DNA from: an uncultured Eubacteriales bacterium | GTDB lineage: Bacteria; Bacillota; Clostridia; Peptostreptococcales; Anaerovoracaceae | DNA length: 7,303 bases | Direction: 5' to 3' | Assembly: GCA_905206455.1 (NCBI GenBank) | Contig: CAJLHL010000100.1 | Location: forward strand, 1 to 7,303 | Part shown: positions 1 through 5,603 of the stretch, piece after piece | How positions within the stretch are numbered: position 1 is the first letter of the stretch | Layout of the letters: every line of letters starts with the position of its first letter | Notes under the pieces: model-generated | What the model saw: only the letters and a program-made list of their open reading frames with translations | Database searches by the model: none | What the model was told of the DNA's origin: nothing | Translations under genes and position numbers: made by a program

Positions 1-609
1 ATTGGCAGTCCATTATTAAGTTTTTTATTATGTTCCCTTTGTACACCGTTGCAAAGGATACAGAAAATACAGGCGGTCTTTATGCTGCTGTCTATCGGCG
101 GCGTCATCTTCATCAATCTGATGAACGGATTTCAGCTCTCCGGGTACAGCTTTATCGGTTTTGGGCTGATCATCGTCTCCGCCGTCTCCCTGGCGCTGTA
201 TAATGTGCTGGTACGCAGACTTTCTGCCGATTACACCCCATTTACCATCGCCTGTGCCATGAGCATTATGGGATTTCTCTTTTTCAATGCGGTGGCAGCA
301 GGGAGACATGCGGCGGCAGGTACGCTGACAGAATTCTTTCGACCTTTTACCGACGCCACCTTCCTGCTGTCGATCTTTTTCCTGGGAGTGCTTTCCTCCC
401 TGATCACCTCTCTTCTCTCCGCCTATGCGCTGAAGGCGCTTCCGGCGGTGCACGTAGGGCTTTTCAACAATGTGGCCACCATCGTAAGCGTCTTGGCGGG
501 CACCATATTTCTCAGCGAGCCGTTTTACTGGTATCATTTCATCGGCATCGCCGCGATTCTCGCCGGTACCGTCGCATTTAATCTGGTGAGTTCTAAAAAA
601 GAACAGTAA
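1..609 (+). CDS. EamA/DMT-family transporter, C-terminal part (5' truncated by window edge)
   Basis: This is an inner-membrane transporter of the drug/metabolite superfamily, which typically has ten helices built from two EamA repeats; the substrate is unknown. The frame is open from the first base, so the gene starts outside the window; the in-frame TTG at 49 has no reason to be the true start. The visible 202 residues contain the end of repeat 1 and a whole repeat 2, with hydrophobic segments at about residues 27-42, 50-70, 79-97, 120-140, 147-169 and 177-196 of the fragment. The segment near residues 147-173 (LPAVHVGLF, then a helix ending in LSEP) matches the typical penultimate helix and conserved acidic residue of EamA repeat 2. 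The tail SSKKEQ is short and cytoplasmic. It is convergent with the ABC operon and shares its terminator. The family call is firm; the function is not. Confidence 0.85.
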   Translation: MGSPLLSFLLCSLCTPLQRIQKIQAVFMLLSIGGVIFINLMNGFQLSGYSFIGFGLIIVSAVSLALYNVLVRRLSADYTPFTIACAMSIMGFLFFNAVAAGRHAAAGTLTEFFRPFTDATFLLSIFFLGVLSSLITSLLSAYALKALPAVHVGLFNNVATIVSVLAGTIFLSEPFYWYHFIGIAAILAGTVAFNLVSSKKEQ

Positions 610-614
610 AAAAC

Positions 615-657
615 AAAACATCCCCTCCGCGGATCTTTGCCGCGGAGGGGATGTTTT
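615..657. terminator. Bidirectional intrinsic terminator between convergent genes
   Basis: A perfect 18-bp inverted repeat (arms 615-632 and 640-657, GC-rich core CCCCTCCGCGG) encloses a 7-base loop. An A-run lies on the left and a T-run (654-658) on the right, so it can end transcription from both directions. It lies 5 bp after the EamA stop and 18 bp after the end of the ABC ATPase gene on the other strand, which suits a shared terminator. Confidence 0.93.
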
Positions 658-675
658 TATCCGGTCAATACATTC

Positions 676-1440
676 TTAAAATGGAACACAGATTTCCCTG
701 CCGTCAATTTCGACGATATGAGCATCTATACGATAGATCCTCGACATATTTTCATCGTTAATCACATCCCTGGCATTTCCGGACGCGATAATTTCACCTT
801 TGTCCAAGATTACGGTATCACAGCCGAGATAGAGTGCGTGATCGGGAAAGTGGGTCGTCATCAGAACACCGATGCCGAGAGCCTGAAGTTTTTCCACTAA
901 TTGAATAAATCGAAACTGATTTCCGAAATCCAGATGAGAAGTAGGTTCGTCCAGAATGATCAGTTCCGGTTCCTGCGCCATCGCCGAAGCGATCATCACC
1001 ATCTGCCGTTCGCCGCCCGAAAGCGCGGTATACGGTTTTTCGGCCAGATGACCGATATGAAGGTAATTCAGCTTCTCCTCAGCTATTTTCCGATCTTCCT
1101 TTCCCGGGCTGGCGAAATATCCGATATGAGCGGTGCGCCCCATCATCACCACATCGATCACCGAAAAGGAAAAAGACGGCATGTGAGTCTGCGGCAGATA
1201 GGCGATCTTGCGGGCCAGTTCTCTCGGCCGGTAACGAGCCGCCTCTTTTCCGTCGATCCGGATACTGCCTTTCTGAATGCGGTTCTGATTGAGGAGACAT
1301 TTGAGCAGCGTGCTCTTTCCTGTGCCGTTAGATCCCAGTATGCACATGATTCCAGGCGTCTCATAGGAAAACGTCAGATCTTTGAAAATCGTCCTGTCTT
1401 CGCTGTACTGAAAAGAGATATCCTTTACTTCTAATCTCAT
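676..1440 (-). CDS. FecE/BtuD-type ABC transporter ATP-binding protein
   Basis: This is the cytoplasmic ATPase of an ABC importer for iron-chelate, haem, cobalamin or similar ligands. From the ATG at 1440 the protein has 254 residues, the usual length of the family. In that numbering the motifs are the Walker A GSNGTGKST at 36-44, Q-loop glutamine at 84 (LPQ), signature LSGGE at 140-144, Walker B LIILDE at 160-165, D-loop SHLD at 168-171 and switch histidine at 197 (TTH). All catalytic residues are present. The start was chosen because an AAGGTGG ribosome binding site lies 7 bases upstream and the ATG shares one base with the permease stop (TGATG), which means translational coupling. A TTG at 1446 and a GTG at 1443 are in frame but worse placed. 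It is the last gene of the three-gene import operon. Confidence 0.95.
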   Translation of the reverse strand: MRLEVKDISFQYSEDRTIFKDLTFSYETPGIMCILGSNGTGKSTLLKCLLNQNRIQKGSIRIDGKEAARYRPRELARKIAYLPQTHMPSFSFSVIDVVMMGRTAHIGYFASPGKEDRKIAEEKLNYLHIGHLAEKPYTALSGGERQMVMIASAMAQEPELIILDEPTSHLDFGNQFRFIQLVEKLQALGIGVLMTTHFPDHALYLGCDTVILDKGEIIASGNARDVINDENMSRIYRIDAHIVEIDGREICVPF

Positions 1441-2453
1441 CACCAATCCACCTTTTTTTTCATGATAAAGTACATAAACAGCGGAGCGCCGATGATGCCC
1501 GTCACGACACCGATCGGGATTTCTGCGGTACTCACCGTGCGGCAGAAACCGTCGATCATCAGGAGATAACAGATTCCCAGCGACACGCTGACGGGGCAGA
1601 TCTTTCTGAAATCCGGTCCTACGATCATCCTGGCCAGATGTGGCACGACGATTCCCACCCAGCTGATAATCCCGGAGATGCTCACCACCATAGAAGTGAG
1701 CACGCTGGCGGACAAAATGACGACGATACGGTCCAGCTTGACATTGACGCCATAGGAAGCCGCTTCCTGATCTCCCATACTCATGACATTGATCTTCCAG
1801 CGATACAGCCAGATCAGCACAAATGCTGCGATATATACCGGAAGGATATACAGCACCTTTTCCTGGCTGCTGCCGCTGAAACTGCCCATGAGCCAGAAAA
1901 CGATCTGAGGAAGCTTTTCAAAGGGATCCGCCATAAACTTCAGCAGAGCCACCAGAGAAGAAAAAAGTGCGCTGACCAGCATCCCCGCTAAAATAAGTGT
2001 CGTCGATCCGCTCTTGCTTCTCGAAGCTAGAAGAAACGTAACTCCGATAGATACCAGGCCGAAACACGCCGACATTCCCTGTACGCCTATCGTACCCAGA
2101 GACAGGACAATGCCCAGAGCAGCGCCGAATCCCGCTCCGTTGGATACGCCCAGCGTATAAGGTGACGCCAGAGGATTTTTAAACATCGACTGAAATACGG
2201 CTCCGGAGAGTGAGAGCCCTGCGCCTGCCAGGCAGGCCGCCATTACCCGGGGAAACCGGATAGTCCAGAACAGATTGACTGTCTTTTCATCGACGCCCGC
2301 CGTCTCTCCTGTCATCTTACCGAGAATGATCCGGAAGATCTCTCCCGGCGTCGTATGATAAGAACCCATCATCATAGAGACGAGGATAAAAATCAGCGGC
2401 AGCAGAAACAGAACTGCGATAAACAGAAAACGTCTGCAAAAATTCCTGCTCAT
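1440..2453 (-). CDS. FecCD-family ABC transporter permease
   Basis: This is the membrane channel subunit (337 residues) of a type II ABC importer of the BtuC/FhuB/FecCD family, which normally works as a homodimer with about ten helices per subunit. Family landmarks are RFPR at 66-69, NPLASPYTLG at 93-102 followed by a glycine/alanine-rich stretch, the conserved G-x-I-x-WVGIVVPHLAR block at 261-275 that contacts the ATPase, and IPIGVVTGIIGAP at 312-324. The N-terminus starts with a positively charged stretch and then a hydrophobic helix (9-29). The ATG at 2453 lies 5 bases after the stop of the binding protein; no strong ribosome binding site is visible there, so translation is probably coupled. 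The 3' end overlaps the ATPase start by one base. Only one permease gene is present, as expected for a homodimer. Confidence 0.95.
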   Translation of the reverse strand: MSRNFCRRFLFIAVLFLLPLIFILVSMMMGSYHTTPGEIFRIILGKMTGETAGVDEKTVNLFWTIRFPRVMAACLAGAGLSLSGAVFQSMFKNPLASPYTLGVSNGAGFGAALGIVLSLGTIGVQGMSACFGLVSIGVTFLLASRSKSGSTTLILAGMLVSALFSSLVALLKFMADPFEKLPQIVFWLMGSFSGSSQEKVLYILPVYIAAFVLIWLYRWKINVMSMGDQEAASYGVNVKLDRIVVILSASVLTSMVVSISGIISWVGIVVPHLARMIVGPDFRKICPVSVSLGICYLLMIDGFCRTVSTAEIPIGVVTGIIGAPLFMYFIMKKKVDW

Positions 2454-2458
2454 ACGAT

Positions 2459-3565
2459 TTATTCAACGCTTCCCGTAAAATCTGTTCCATAAAAATTCTT
2501 ATAGAACTCCTGCGCTCTCTTTTCCACATAATCCGCACTGATCTTGTCCGGATAGAACTGATGCGCCATCCAGAGTTCACCCAGAGCGACCGAGTCGCTG
2601 TCCGGATTTCCGAACGGCTTAGTCCAGTAAGGCGCCAGGATCACTTTTCCATTTTTCACGGCGGACAGTTCCTTATATTTTTCATCTGTAGTGATCTCTT
2701 CATAGACCTGAGGATAACGGTCCTGTACGATAATGATCTCCGGATCCCAGTTGTAAAGCTGTTCGATACTGTACTCCTTGTAGCCGGAGATATCCTCGGC
2801 CGCCACATTGACGCCCCCTGCTCTGAGCAGCATACAGCCTACGTATTTGTCGTCCCCGTAAGTCTGATTATTTTCATTGGCGATAAAGACTCTGACGCGC
2901 TCGTCTTCCGAAATATCGCTCAGCTGCTCTTCGACATAAGATCTGGATTCCATAGCGAACTTCCAGAGTTCATCCGCTTTGTCCTCTCTGCCGGAAAGCA
3001 TGCCAAGCGTCTCTACCGCCCACTGGAGTCCTTCCGTATAAGCTGCGTCCGCGTCGCTGAGATTCGGATTCTGCGCTTCCGCCTGCTTGCCTTCTCCTCT
3101 CAGACTTACGACGATCGCCGGGATTCCTAATTTTTCAAACTGAGCGACCGCATCTTCATTGCACTGAGCCGCTAAAATGACGAGATCGGGATCCAGCGCC
3201 GCGATCGCCTCTACGTTCGGATCGCTCAGAGTACCTGCGGTAGGGAGTTCCTCGATTCCCGGAAAAACGTCTTTCATGTAGCTTCCCAGATCGGTCATCC
3301 ATTTATCTTCCGTACAAACGATCTGCTCCTGTGCTCCCAGCTGTGTCAGAATATCGAGAGAATGATGCTGCATACATGCGATCCGTTCCACAGGATACTC
3401 CACCGTCACAGTGCGTCCATTCTGATCGGTCAGTTCTACCGTCTTTTTTTCGGCGGATACCTGCTCCGCAGAAGAAGAAGCGTTCTTGCCGCCTTCCTGG
3501 GCACAGCCTGCAAACATGCAGACTGTCAGAATCAATACGAGAAATAAACAAATCTTTTTCTTCAT
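2459..3565 (-). CDS. ABC transporter substrate-binding lipoprotein, FepB/BtuF-type (Peripla_BP_2)
   Basis: This is the ligand-binding lipoprotein of the importer, anchored on the outer face of the membrane. From the ATG at 3565 it has 368 residues. It starts MKKK, followed by a hydrophobic signal and a lipobox-like F-A-G-C with the acceptor Cys at residue 21; phenylalanine at the -3 position is less usual. The two-lobed Peripla_BP_2 fold is indicated by VERIACMQHHSLDIL near 59-73 and by the SDPNVEAIAALDPDLVIL stretch near 114-131. The C-terminal lobe has the typical YNWDPEIIIVQ (271-281) and KNGKVILAP. GGAGG at 3571-3575 is 5 bases from ATG 3565 but only 2 from ATG 3568, so 3565 was preferred; the ATG at 3577 has no ribosome binding site. 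The ligand is not certain: iron-siderophore, haem, corrinoid and oxyanion binders all belong to this fold. Confidence 0.93.
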   Translation of the reverse strand: MKKKICLFLVLILTVCMFAGCAQEGGKNASSSAEQVSAEKKTVELTDQNGRTVTVEYPVERIACMQHHSLDILTQLGAQEQIVCTEDKWMTDLGSYMKDVFPGIEELPTAGTLSDPNVEAIAALDPDLVILAAQCNEDAVAQFEKLGIPAIVVSLRGEGKQAEAQNPNLSDADAAYTEGLQWAVETLGMLSGREDKADELWKFAMESRSYVEEQLSDISEDERVRVFIANENNQTYGDDKYVGCMLLRAGGVNVAAEDISGYKEYSIEQLYNWDPEIIIVQDRYPQVYEEITTDEKYKELSAVKNGKVILAPYWTKPFGNPDSDSVALGELWMAHQFYPDKISADYVEKRAQEFYKNFYGTDFTGSVE

Positions 3566-3730
3566 CATGACCTCCATTTTTGCTGGAAATAGAATCCATC
3601 CTAAACTGCTTTGATCCGTATGTTTAATTCAATATAATACAAATAAAAATACTTCAAATATAATTATATCCTCTATATTCAATTTGTATTTTAAAACCAA
3701 ATAAAAACAAACAGATATCAAATACACTGT

Positions 3731-3759
3731 ATTATACTACTACATTTTTTCTAAGTCAA
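3731..3759 (-). promoter_or_regulatory. Sigma-A promoter of the ABC importer operon
   Basis: On the minus strand TTGACT (3759-3754) is followed by a 17-base spacer and a perfect TATAAT (3736-3731). Transcription would start near 3724 and leave an AT-rich leader of about 160 bases before the binding-protein ATG. This is the best promoter match in the window and points at the import operon. Confidence 0.85.
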
Positions 3760-3764
3760 TTTAA

Positions 3765-3776
3765 TATCATATGATA
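3765..3776. promoter_or_regulatory. Candidate metalloregulator operator (palindrome TATCATATGATA)
   Basis: A perfect 12-bp palindrome ends 5 bp upstream of the -35 box of the importer promoter. The overlapping stretch TGATAATTATT resembles the left half and part of the right half of the Fur/PerR-type TGATAAT-N-ATTATCA box, with about 10 of 14 box positions matching. Position and AT-rich sequence suit a Fur-like repressor, but the match is partial and another regulator is possible. The binding protein is inferred, not seen. Confidence 0.4.
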
Positions 3777-3843
3777 ATTATTTCTCTGCTATCAAACGCA
3801 GATCCGAGCGCCATAGTCACACGACGATAACTCCTTCTCATCA

Positions 3844-3960
3844 TTCGGCATCTTTCAGATTCCACTTCACGACAGATACCCTTGCCGCAGGCTTACTCTT
3901 TCCCGCTGTCGGGCAGTTCAGGAACTTTTCCCCATCAGAATGCGCGCTCGCCATGCGCAC
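3844..3960 (-). mobile_element. Group IIC intron remnant: 5' end and part of domain I
   Basis: Read on the minus strand, the segment starts with GTGCGC, a group II 5'-splice-site start, at 3960. It continues with blocks that I recognise from bacterial class C introns such as the Oceanobacillus iheyensis one: CCTGAACTGC, then AGTAAGCC, GGCAAGGGTAT and GTGGAATCTGAA in the same order and spacing. The first 21 bases can form a hairpin (TGTGCGC with GCGCGCA). Similarity stops after GATGCCGAA near 3844, where intact introns continue with GGCAAACC. No domain V hairpin, 3' splice site or reverse-transcriptase/maturase ORF is visible, so the element is dead. Class C introns insert behind terminator hairpins, and a terminator-like hairpin sits just upstream (3971-3999). 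The comparison is from memory, not alignment. Confidence 0.72.
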
Positions 3961-3968
3961 ACTTCAGG

Positions 3969-3999
3969 AAAAGTAGGATTAACCGGGCCGATCCTGCTT
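3969..3999 (-). terminator. Terminator-like hairpin just upstream of the intron 5' end
   Basis: On the minus strand AAGCAGGAT (3999-3991) can pair with ATCCTACTT (3979-3971) at 8 of 9 positions (one C-A mismatch), followed by TTTCC; the four T's at 3972-3969 form a short run. It is weaker than the other terminators here and has no obvious gene of its own. It fits the target of a class C group II intron, which uses the 3' side of terminator stems. Confidence 0.5.
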
Positions 4000-4017
4000 A
4001 ATAGGTCAGGAAACTGC

Positions 4018-4026
4018 ATTATAACA
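4018..4026 (-). promoter_or_regulatory. Isolated extended -10 box
   Basis: TGTTATAAT on the minus strand is a perfect extended -10 element (TG-N-TATAAT). No good -35 hexamer lies at 17 bases; that position falls in the 3' arm of the preceding terminator. Any transcript would start near 4011 and run into the hairpin at 3999-3971 and then the intron remnant. It may be a relic promoter or chance. Confidence 0.35.
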
Positions 4027-4027
4027 C

Positions 4028-4064
4028 AAAAAAGGACAGAACCTTAAAAAAATCGGCTCTGTCC
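4028..4064 (-). terminator. Intrinsic terminator of the secreted-protein operon
   Basis: On the minus strand GGACAGAGCC (4064-4055) pairs with GGTTCTGTCC (4043-4034), a 10-bp stem with one G-U pair, followed by six T's (4033-4028). It lies 54 bases after the stop of the SurA_N-like gene and closes that two-gene operon. Confidence 0.9.
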
Positions 4065-4118
4065 AGATAATGATTGCGTTATTCAAATTTCAATCCGTTA
4101 ATTCACTTTTTCCATATC

Positions 4119-4781
4119 TTACGATACATTATATTTCGCTTCTATTTTCTTCCTATAACTCTCATCTTTAATATTTAACTCGACATTTTCCCAGTCCGGC
4201 TTATCGACGCCGTTTTCCTCACAATACTCTGAAATATTTTGTTCGATTAGAATATATGGCACCTCATATTTTGGCTGTATTATATCGAAGTATTCCGCTT
4301 CTGTCAGTCCCATGCTTTGAACAATCGACAGCATGATTTCCCGATTCTCAGGATCCGAGTTCGCCGCCTCCCTTATAGAATCACAATATTCTCTGATCTC
4401 CTGTTCGGAAGGAAGAAGACCGTGTTCCTCTGCAAAGCTCCATTGAACTGCCTGCTTTTTAATCAGATCTTCCGCATCTTTTACCGGATTCAAACTGTCA
4501 CATGCAGAATACAGACTCACGCGATAGTCAAAATATGCTTTACCTACAGATTTTCCCATAATCGTCATAACGGCGTCTTCCCGTCTTGTCCCCGAGTCCG
4601 TTTCAAAAATTCCGCTGCTGTCAGAATTTTTCAATGCAATTGCCGCCGTTTTTACCGCCGCTCCCACTTCTGCCGCCGACTGTACGCTGCTTTTTTCTGT
4701 CTGCATGGAAGCATACACTCCGACGCCTATAAGGGAAATACACGCTATGATACCGCAAATAAATATCATCTTCTTTTTCAT
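4119..4781 (-). CDS. Membrane-anchored SurA_N-like protein without a PPIase domain
   Basis: From the ATG at 4781 the protein has 220 residues. It has a short basic start (MKKK), one transmembrane or uncleaved signal segment (about 5-24), a polar alanine/serine-rich linker to about 70, and then a helical domain. That domain begins with a short strand-like VMTIMGKSVGKAYFDYRV (71-88) and continues with LIKKQAVQWSFAEEHGLLPSEQEI (about 106-129), the usual pattern of SurA/parvulin N-terminal chaperone domains in Bacillota. There is no rotamase domain and no lipobox. A ribosome binding site AAGGAGGG lies about 6 bases before ATG 4781; a longer frame starting at 4817 would run back into the preceding gene and was not used. 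The gene follows the secreted-protein gene by 32 bases. Holding or folding that exported protein is an inference from context only. Confidence 0.82.
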   Translation of the reverse strand: MKKKMIFICGIIACISLIGVGVYASMQTEKSSVQSAAEVGAAVKTAAIALKNSDSSGIFETDSGTRREDAVMTIMGKSVGKAYFDYRVSLYSACDSLNPVKDAEDLIKKQAVQWSFAEEHGLLPSEQEIREYCDSIREAANSDPENREIMLSIVQSMGLTEAEYFDIIQPKYEVPYILIEQNISEYCEENGVDKPDWENVELNIKDESYRKKIEAKYNVS

Positions 4782-4813
4782 AATAGTCCCTCCTTTTATC
4801 CTTCCTACTATTT

Positions 4814-5350
4814 TCACGGAGTAATATTGACTGTAAAGCTATGATTTGGATTATGTACTACCCCATCTACGTATGTAAATGTATAATTCCCCGTTTCTTT
4901 CGCTTGATATTTAAATGTTTTTCCAAGATTACCCTGTTTATTAAAATATACATAAGCGCTTGTCGGCCAGATTCCCGTCGACTGAGACCAGAAAGACGTA
5001 TTCAGATTTCTATTCGTAGAGGTTGCTGCATGATCAATGGTTTCTTTGACTGAGCCAAAAATAGAACCATTCCCTACTTGATCAACTCGTTTAGGATCAA
5101 TATACCCAAAAGTGTTTAGTCTTGTCAATTTATATGAGCCAGATGATCCCGTATACGTTCCACTTATTTGAAAATTTACGCCCCAATTAATATATAGAGC
5201 CAACTCTGGAACTGTTGCGCTAAATATTTTATAACTATTTCCTGATTTTGTTGCGCCAAAACAAGTTACCCCTGATATTAAGGCAATCAATAAAATGCTT
5301 GTACTTAAAATTGTAATACATTTTTTAACAATATGTTTTCTAATTTTCAT
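4814..5350 (-). CDS. Secreted protein of unknown family
   Basis: The protein has 178 residues. The N-terminus is a clear Sec signal peptide: basic MKIRKHIVKK, a hydrophobic stretch at 11-29, and a likely signal-peptidase I site after the FGA at 31-33. There is no true lipobox around Cys30. The mature part is about 145 residues, has no cysteine, and is rich in Gly, Ser, Thr, Asn and aromatic residues in short alternating patterns (GTYTGSSGSYKLTRL near 64-78, TGNYTFTYVDG near 153-163), so a beta-rich extracellular domain is likely. I do not recognise the family. A ribosome binding site AAAGGAGA is 7 bases before ATG 5350. The DNA is clearly more AT-rich than its neighbours (22 of 60 bases are G or C at 5041-5100), which suggests acquisition. 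No convincing promoter box was found upstream. It is the first gene of an operon with the SurA_N-like gene. Confidence 0.85.
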   Translation of the reverse strand: MKIRKHIVKKCITILSTSILLIALISGVTCFGATKSGNSYKIFSATVPELALYINWGVNFQISGTYTGSSGSYKLTRLNTFGYIDPKRVDQVGNGSIFGSVKETIDHAATSTNRNLNTSFWSQSTGIWPTSAYVYFNKQGNLGKTFKYQAKETGNYTFTYVDGVVHNPNHSFTVNITP

Positions 5351-5431
5351 TTGTATGTCTCCTTTCTACATCATTCTATAAGTAAAACGAAAATTAATAT
5401 AAAAAAGGAACATGTTTAAAATATTTTTTAC

Positions 5432-5466
5432 AAAAAAATTGAGCTCCGTAAACACAGAGCTCAATT
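5432..5466 (-). terminator. Intrinsic terminator downstream of the AAA+ ATPase operon
   Basis: On the minus strand AATTGAGCTC (5466-5457) pairs perfectly with GAGCTCAATT (5446-5437), and three more pairs (TGT with ACG) can close the loop to GTTT. A T-run follows through 5432. It ends transcription of the ATPase operon and shields the AT-rich cassette that starts at 5350. Confidence 0.92.
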
Positions 5467-5474
5467 CTCCACAG

Positions 5475-5603
5475 TTATATCGATATTTTCTGATCGATAT
5501 TTTCTGTCTGACTTTCTGAGGTCAGATCATTTTTACCGCCGGCAGAGGGAATTTTTTTGCTTTTCCCTTCTAATCCTATTCCTATGGCTGTGATCTGTTT
5601 CAC
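5475..5603 (-). CDS. Possible 42-residue small ORF overlapping the ATPase stop
   Basis: A GTG at 5603 overlaps the TGA of the ATPase gene (GTGA) and opens a frame of 42 codons that ends in TAA at 5475-5477, 8 bases before the terminator stem. The product would start MKQITAIGIGLEGKSKKIP and end DQKISI; it is basic and polar, with no membrane segment. Position and tight fit before the terminator speak for a coupled small gene. Against it are the GTG start, the lack of a ribosome binding site, and a 14-bp tandem repeat in its 3' part. It could equally be 3' untranslated sequence. Confidence 0.22.
   Translation of the reverse strand: MKQITAIGIGLEGKSKKIPSAGGKNDLTSESQTENIDQKISI
5479..5506. repeat. 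Tandem direct repeat, two perfect 14-bp units
   Basis: The unit ATCGATATTTTCTG occurs at 5479-5492 and again directly after at 5493-5506. It lies between the ATPase stop and its terminator, in the 3' part of the small ORF. The unit length is not a multiple of three. It may come from replication slippage. Confidence 0.85.

Noticed and set aside
28..621. A 197-codon minus-strand frame opposite the EamA gene
   Set aside because: The product is low-complexity and highly charged, typical of an antisense shadow of a membrane-protein gene; it also crosses the terminator arm.
901..1434. A 177-codon plus-strand frame opposite the ABC ATPase
   Set aside because: Antisense to a gene with all ABC motifs; no start context and no recognisable domain.
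3566..3577. Longer start of the binding lipoprotein at ATG 3577
   Set aside because: The ribosome binding site GGAGG lies inside this extension and no site precedes 3577; the signal peptide begins naturally at MKKK.
3767..3844. Short minus-strand ORF of 25 codons starting ATGATGAGAAGG
   Set aside because: No ribosome binding site, it straddles the intron remnant boundary and the palindrome, and nothing in its product is recognisable.
3566..4118. Possible cobalamin or other riboswitch upstream of the importer
   Set aside because: I looked for the conserved cobalamin-riboswitch blocks and did not find them. The structured part matches a group IIC intron instead and lies upstream of the strong promoter, so it is not in the main leader transcript.
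5507..5526. Hairpin TCTGAC/GTCAGA with T's on its plus-strand side
   Set aside because: Only a 6-bp stem, no plus-strand gene upstream to terminate, and the real minus-strand terminator is the much stronger hairpin at 5432-5466.
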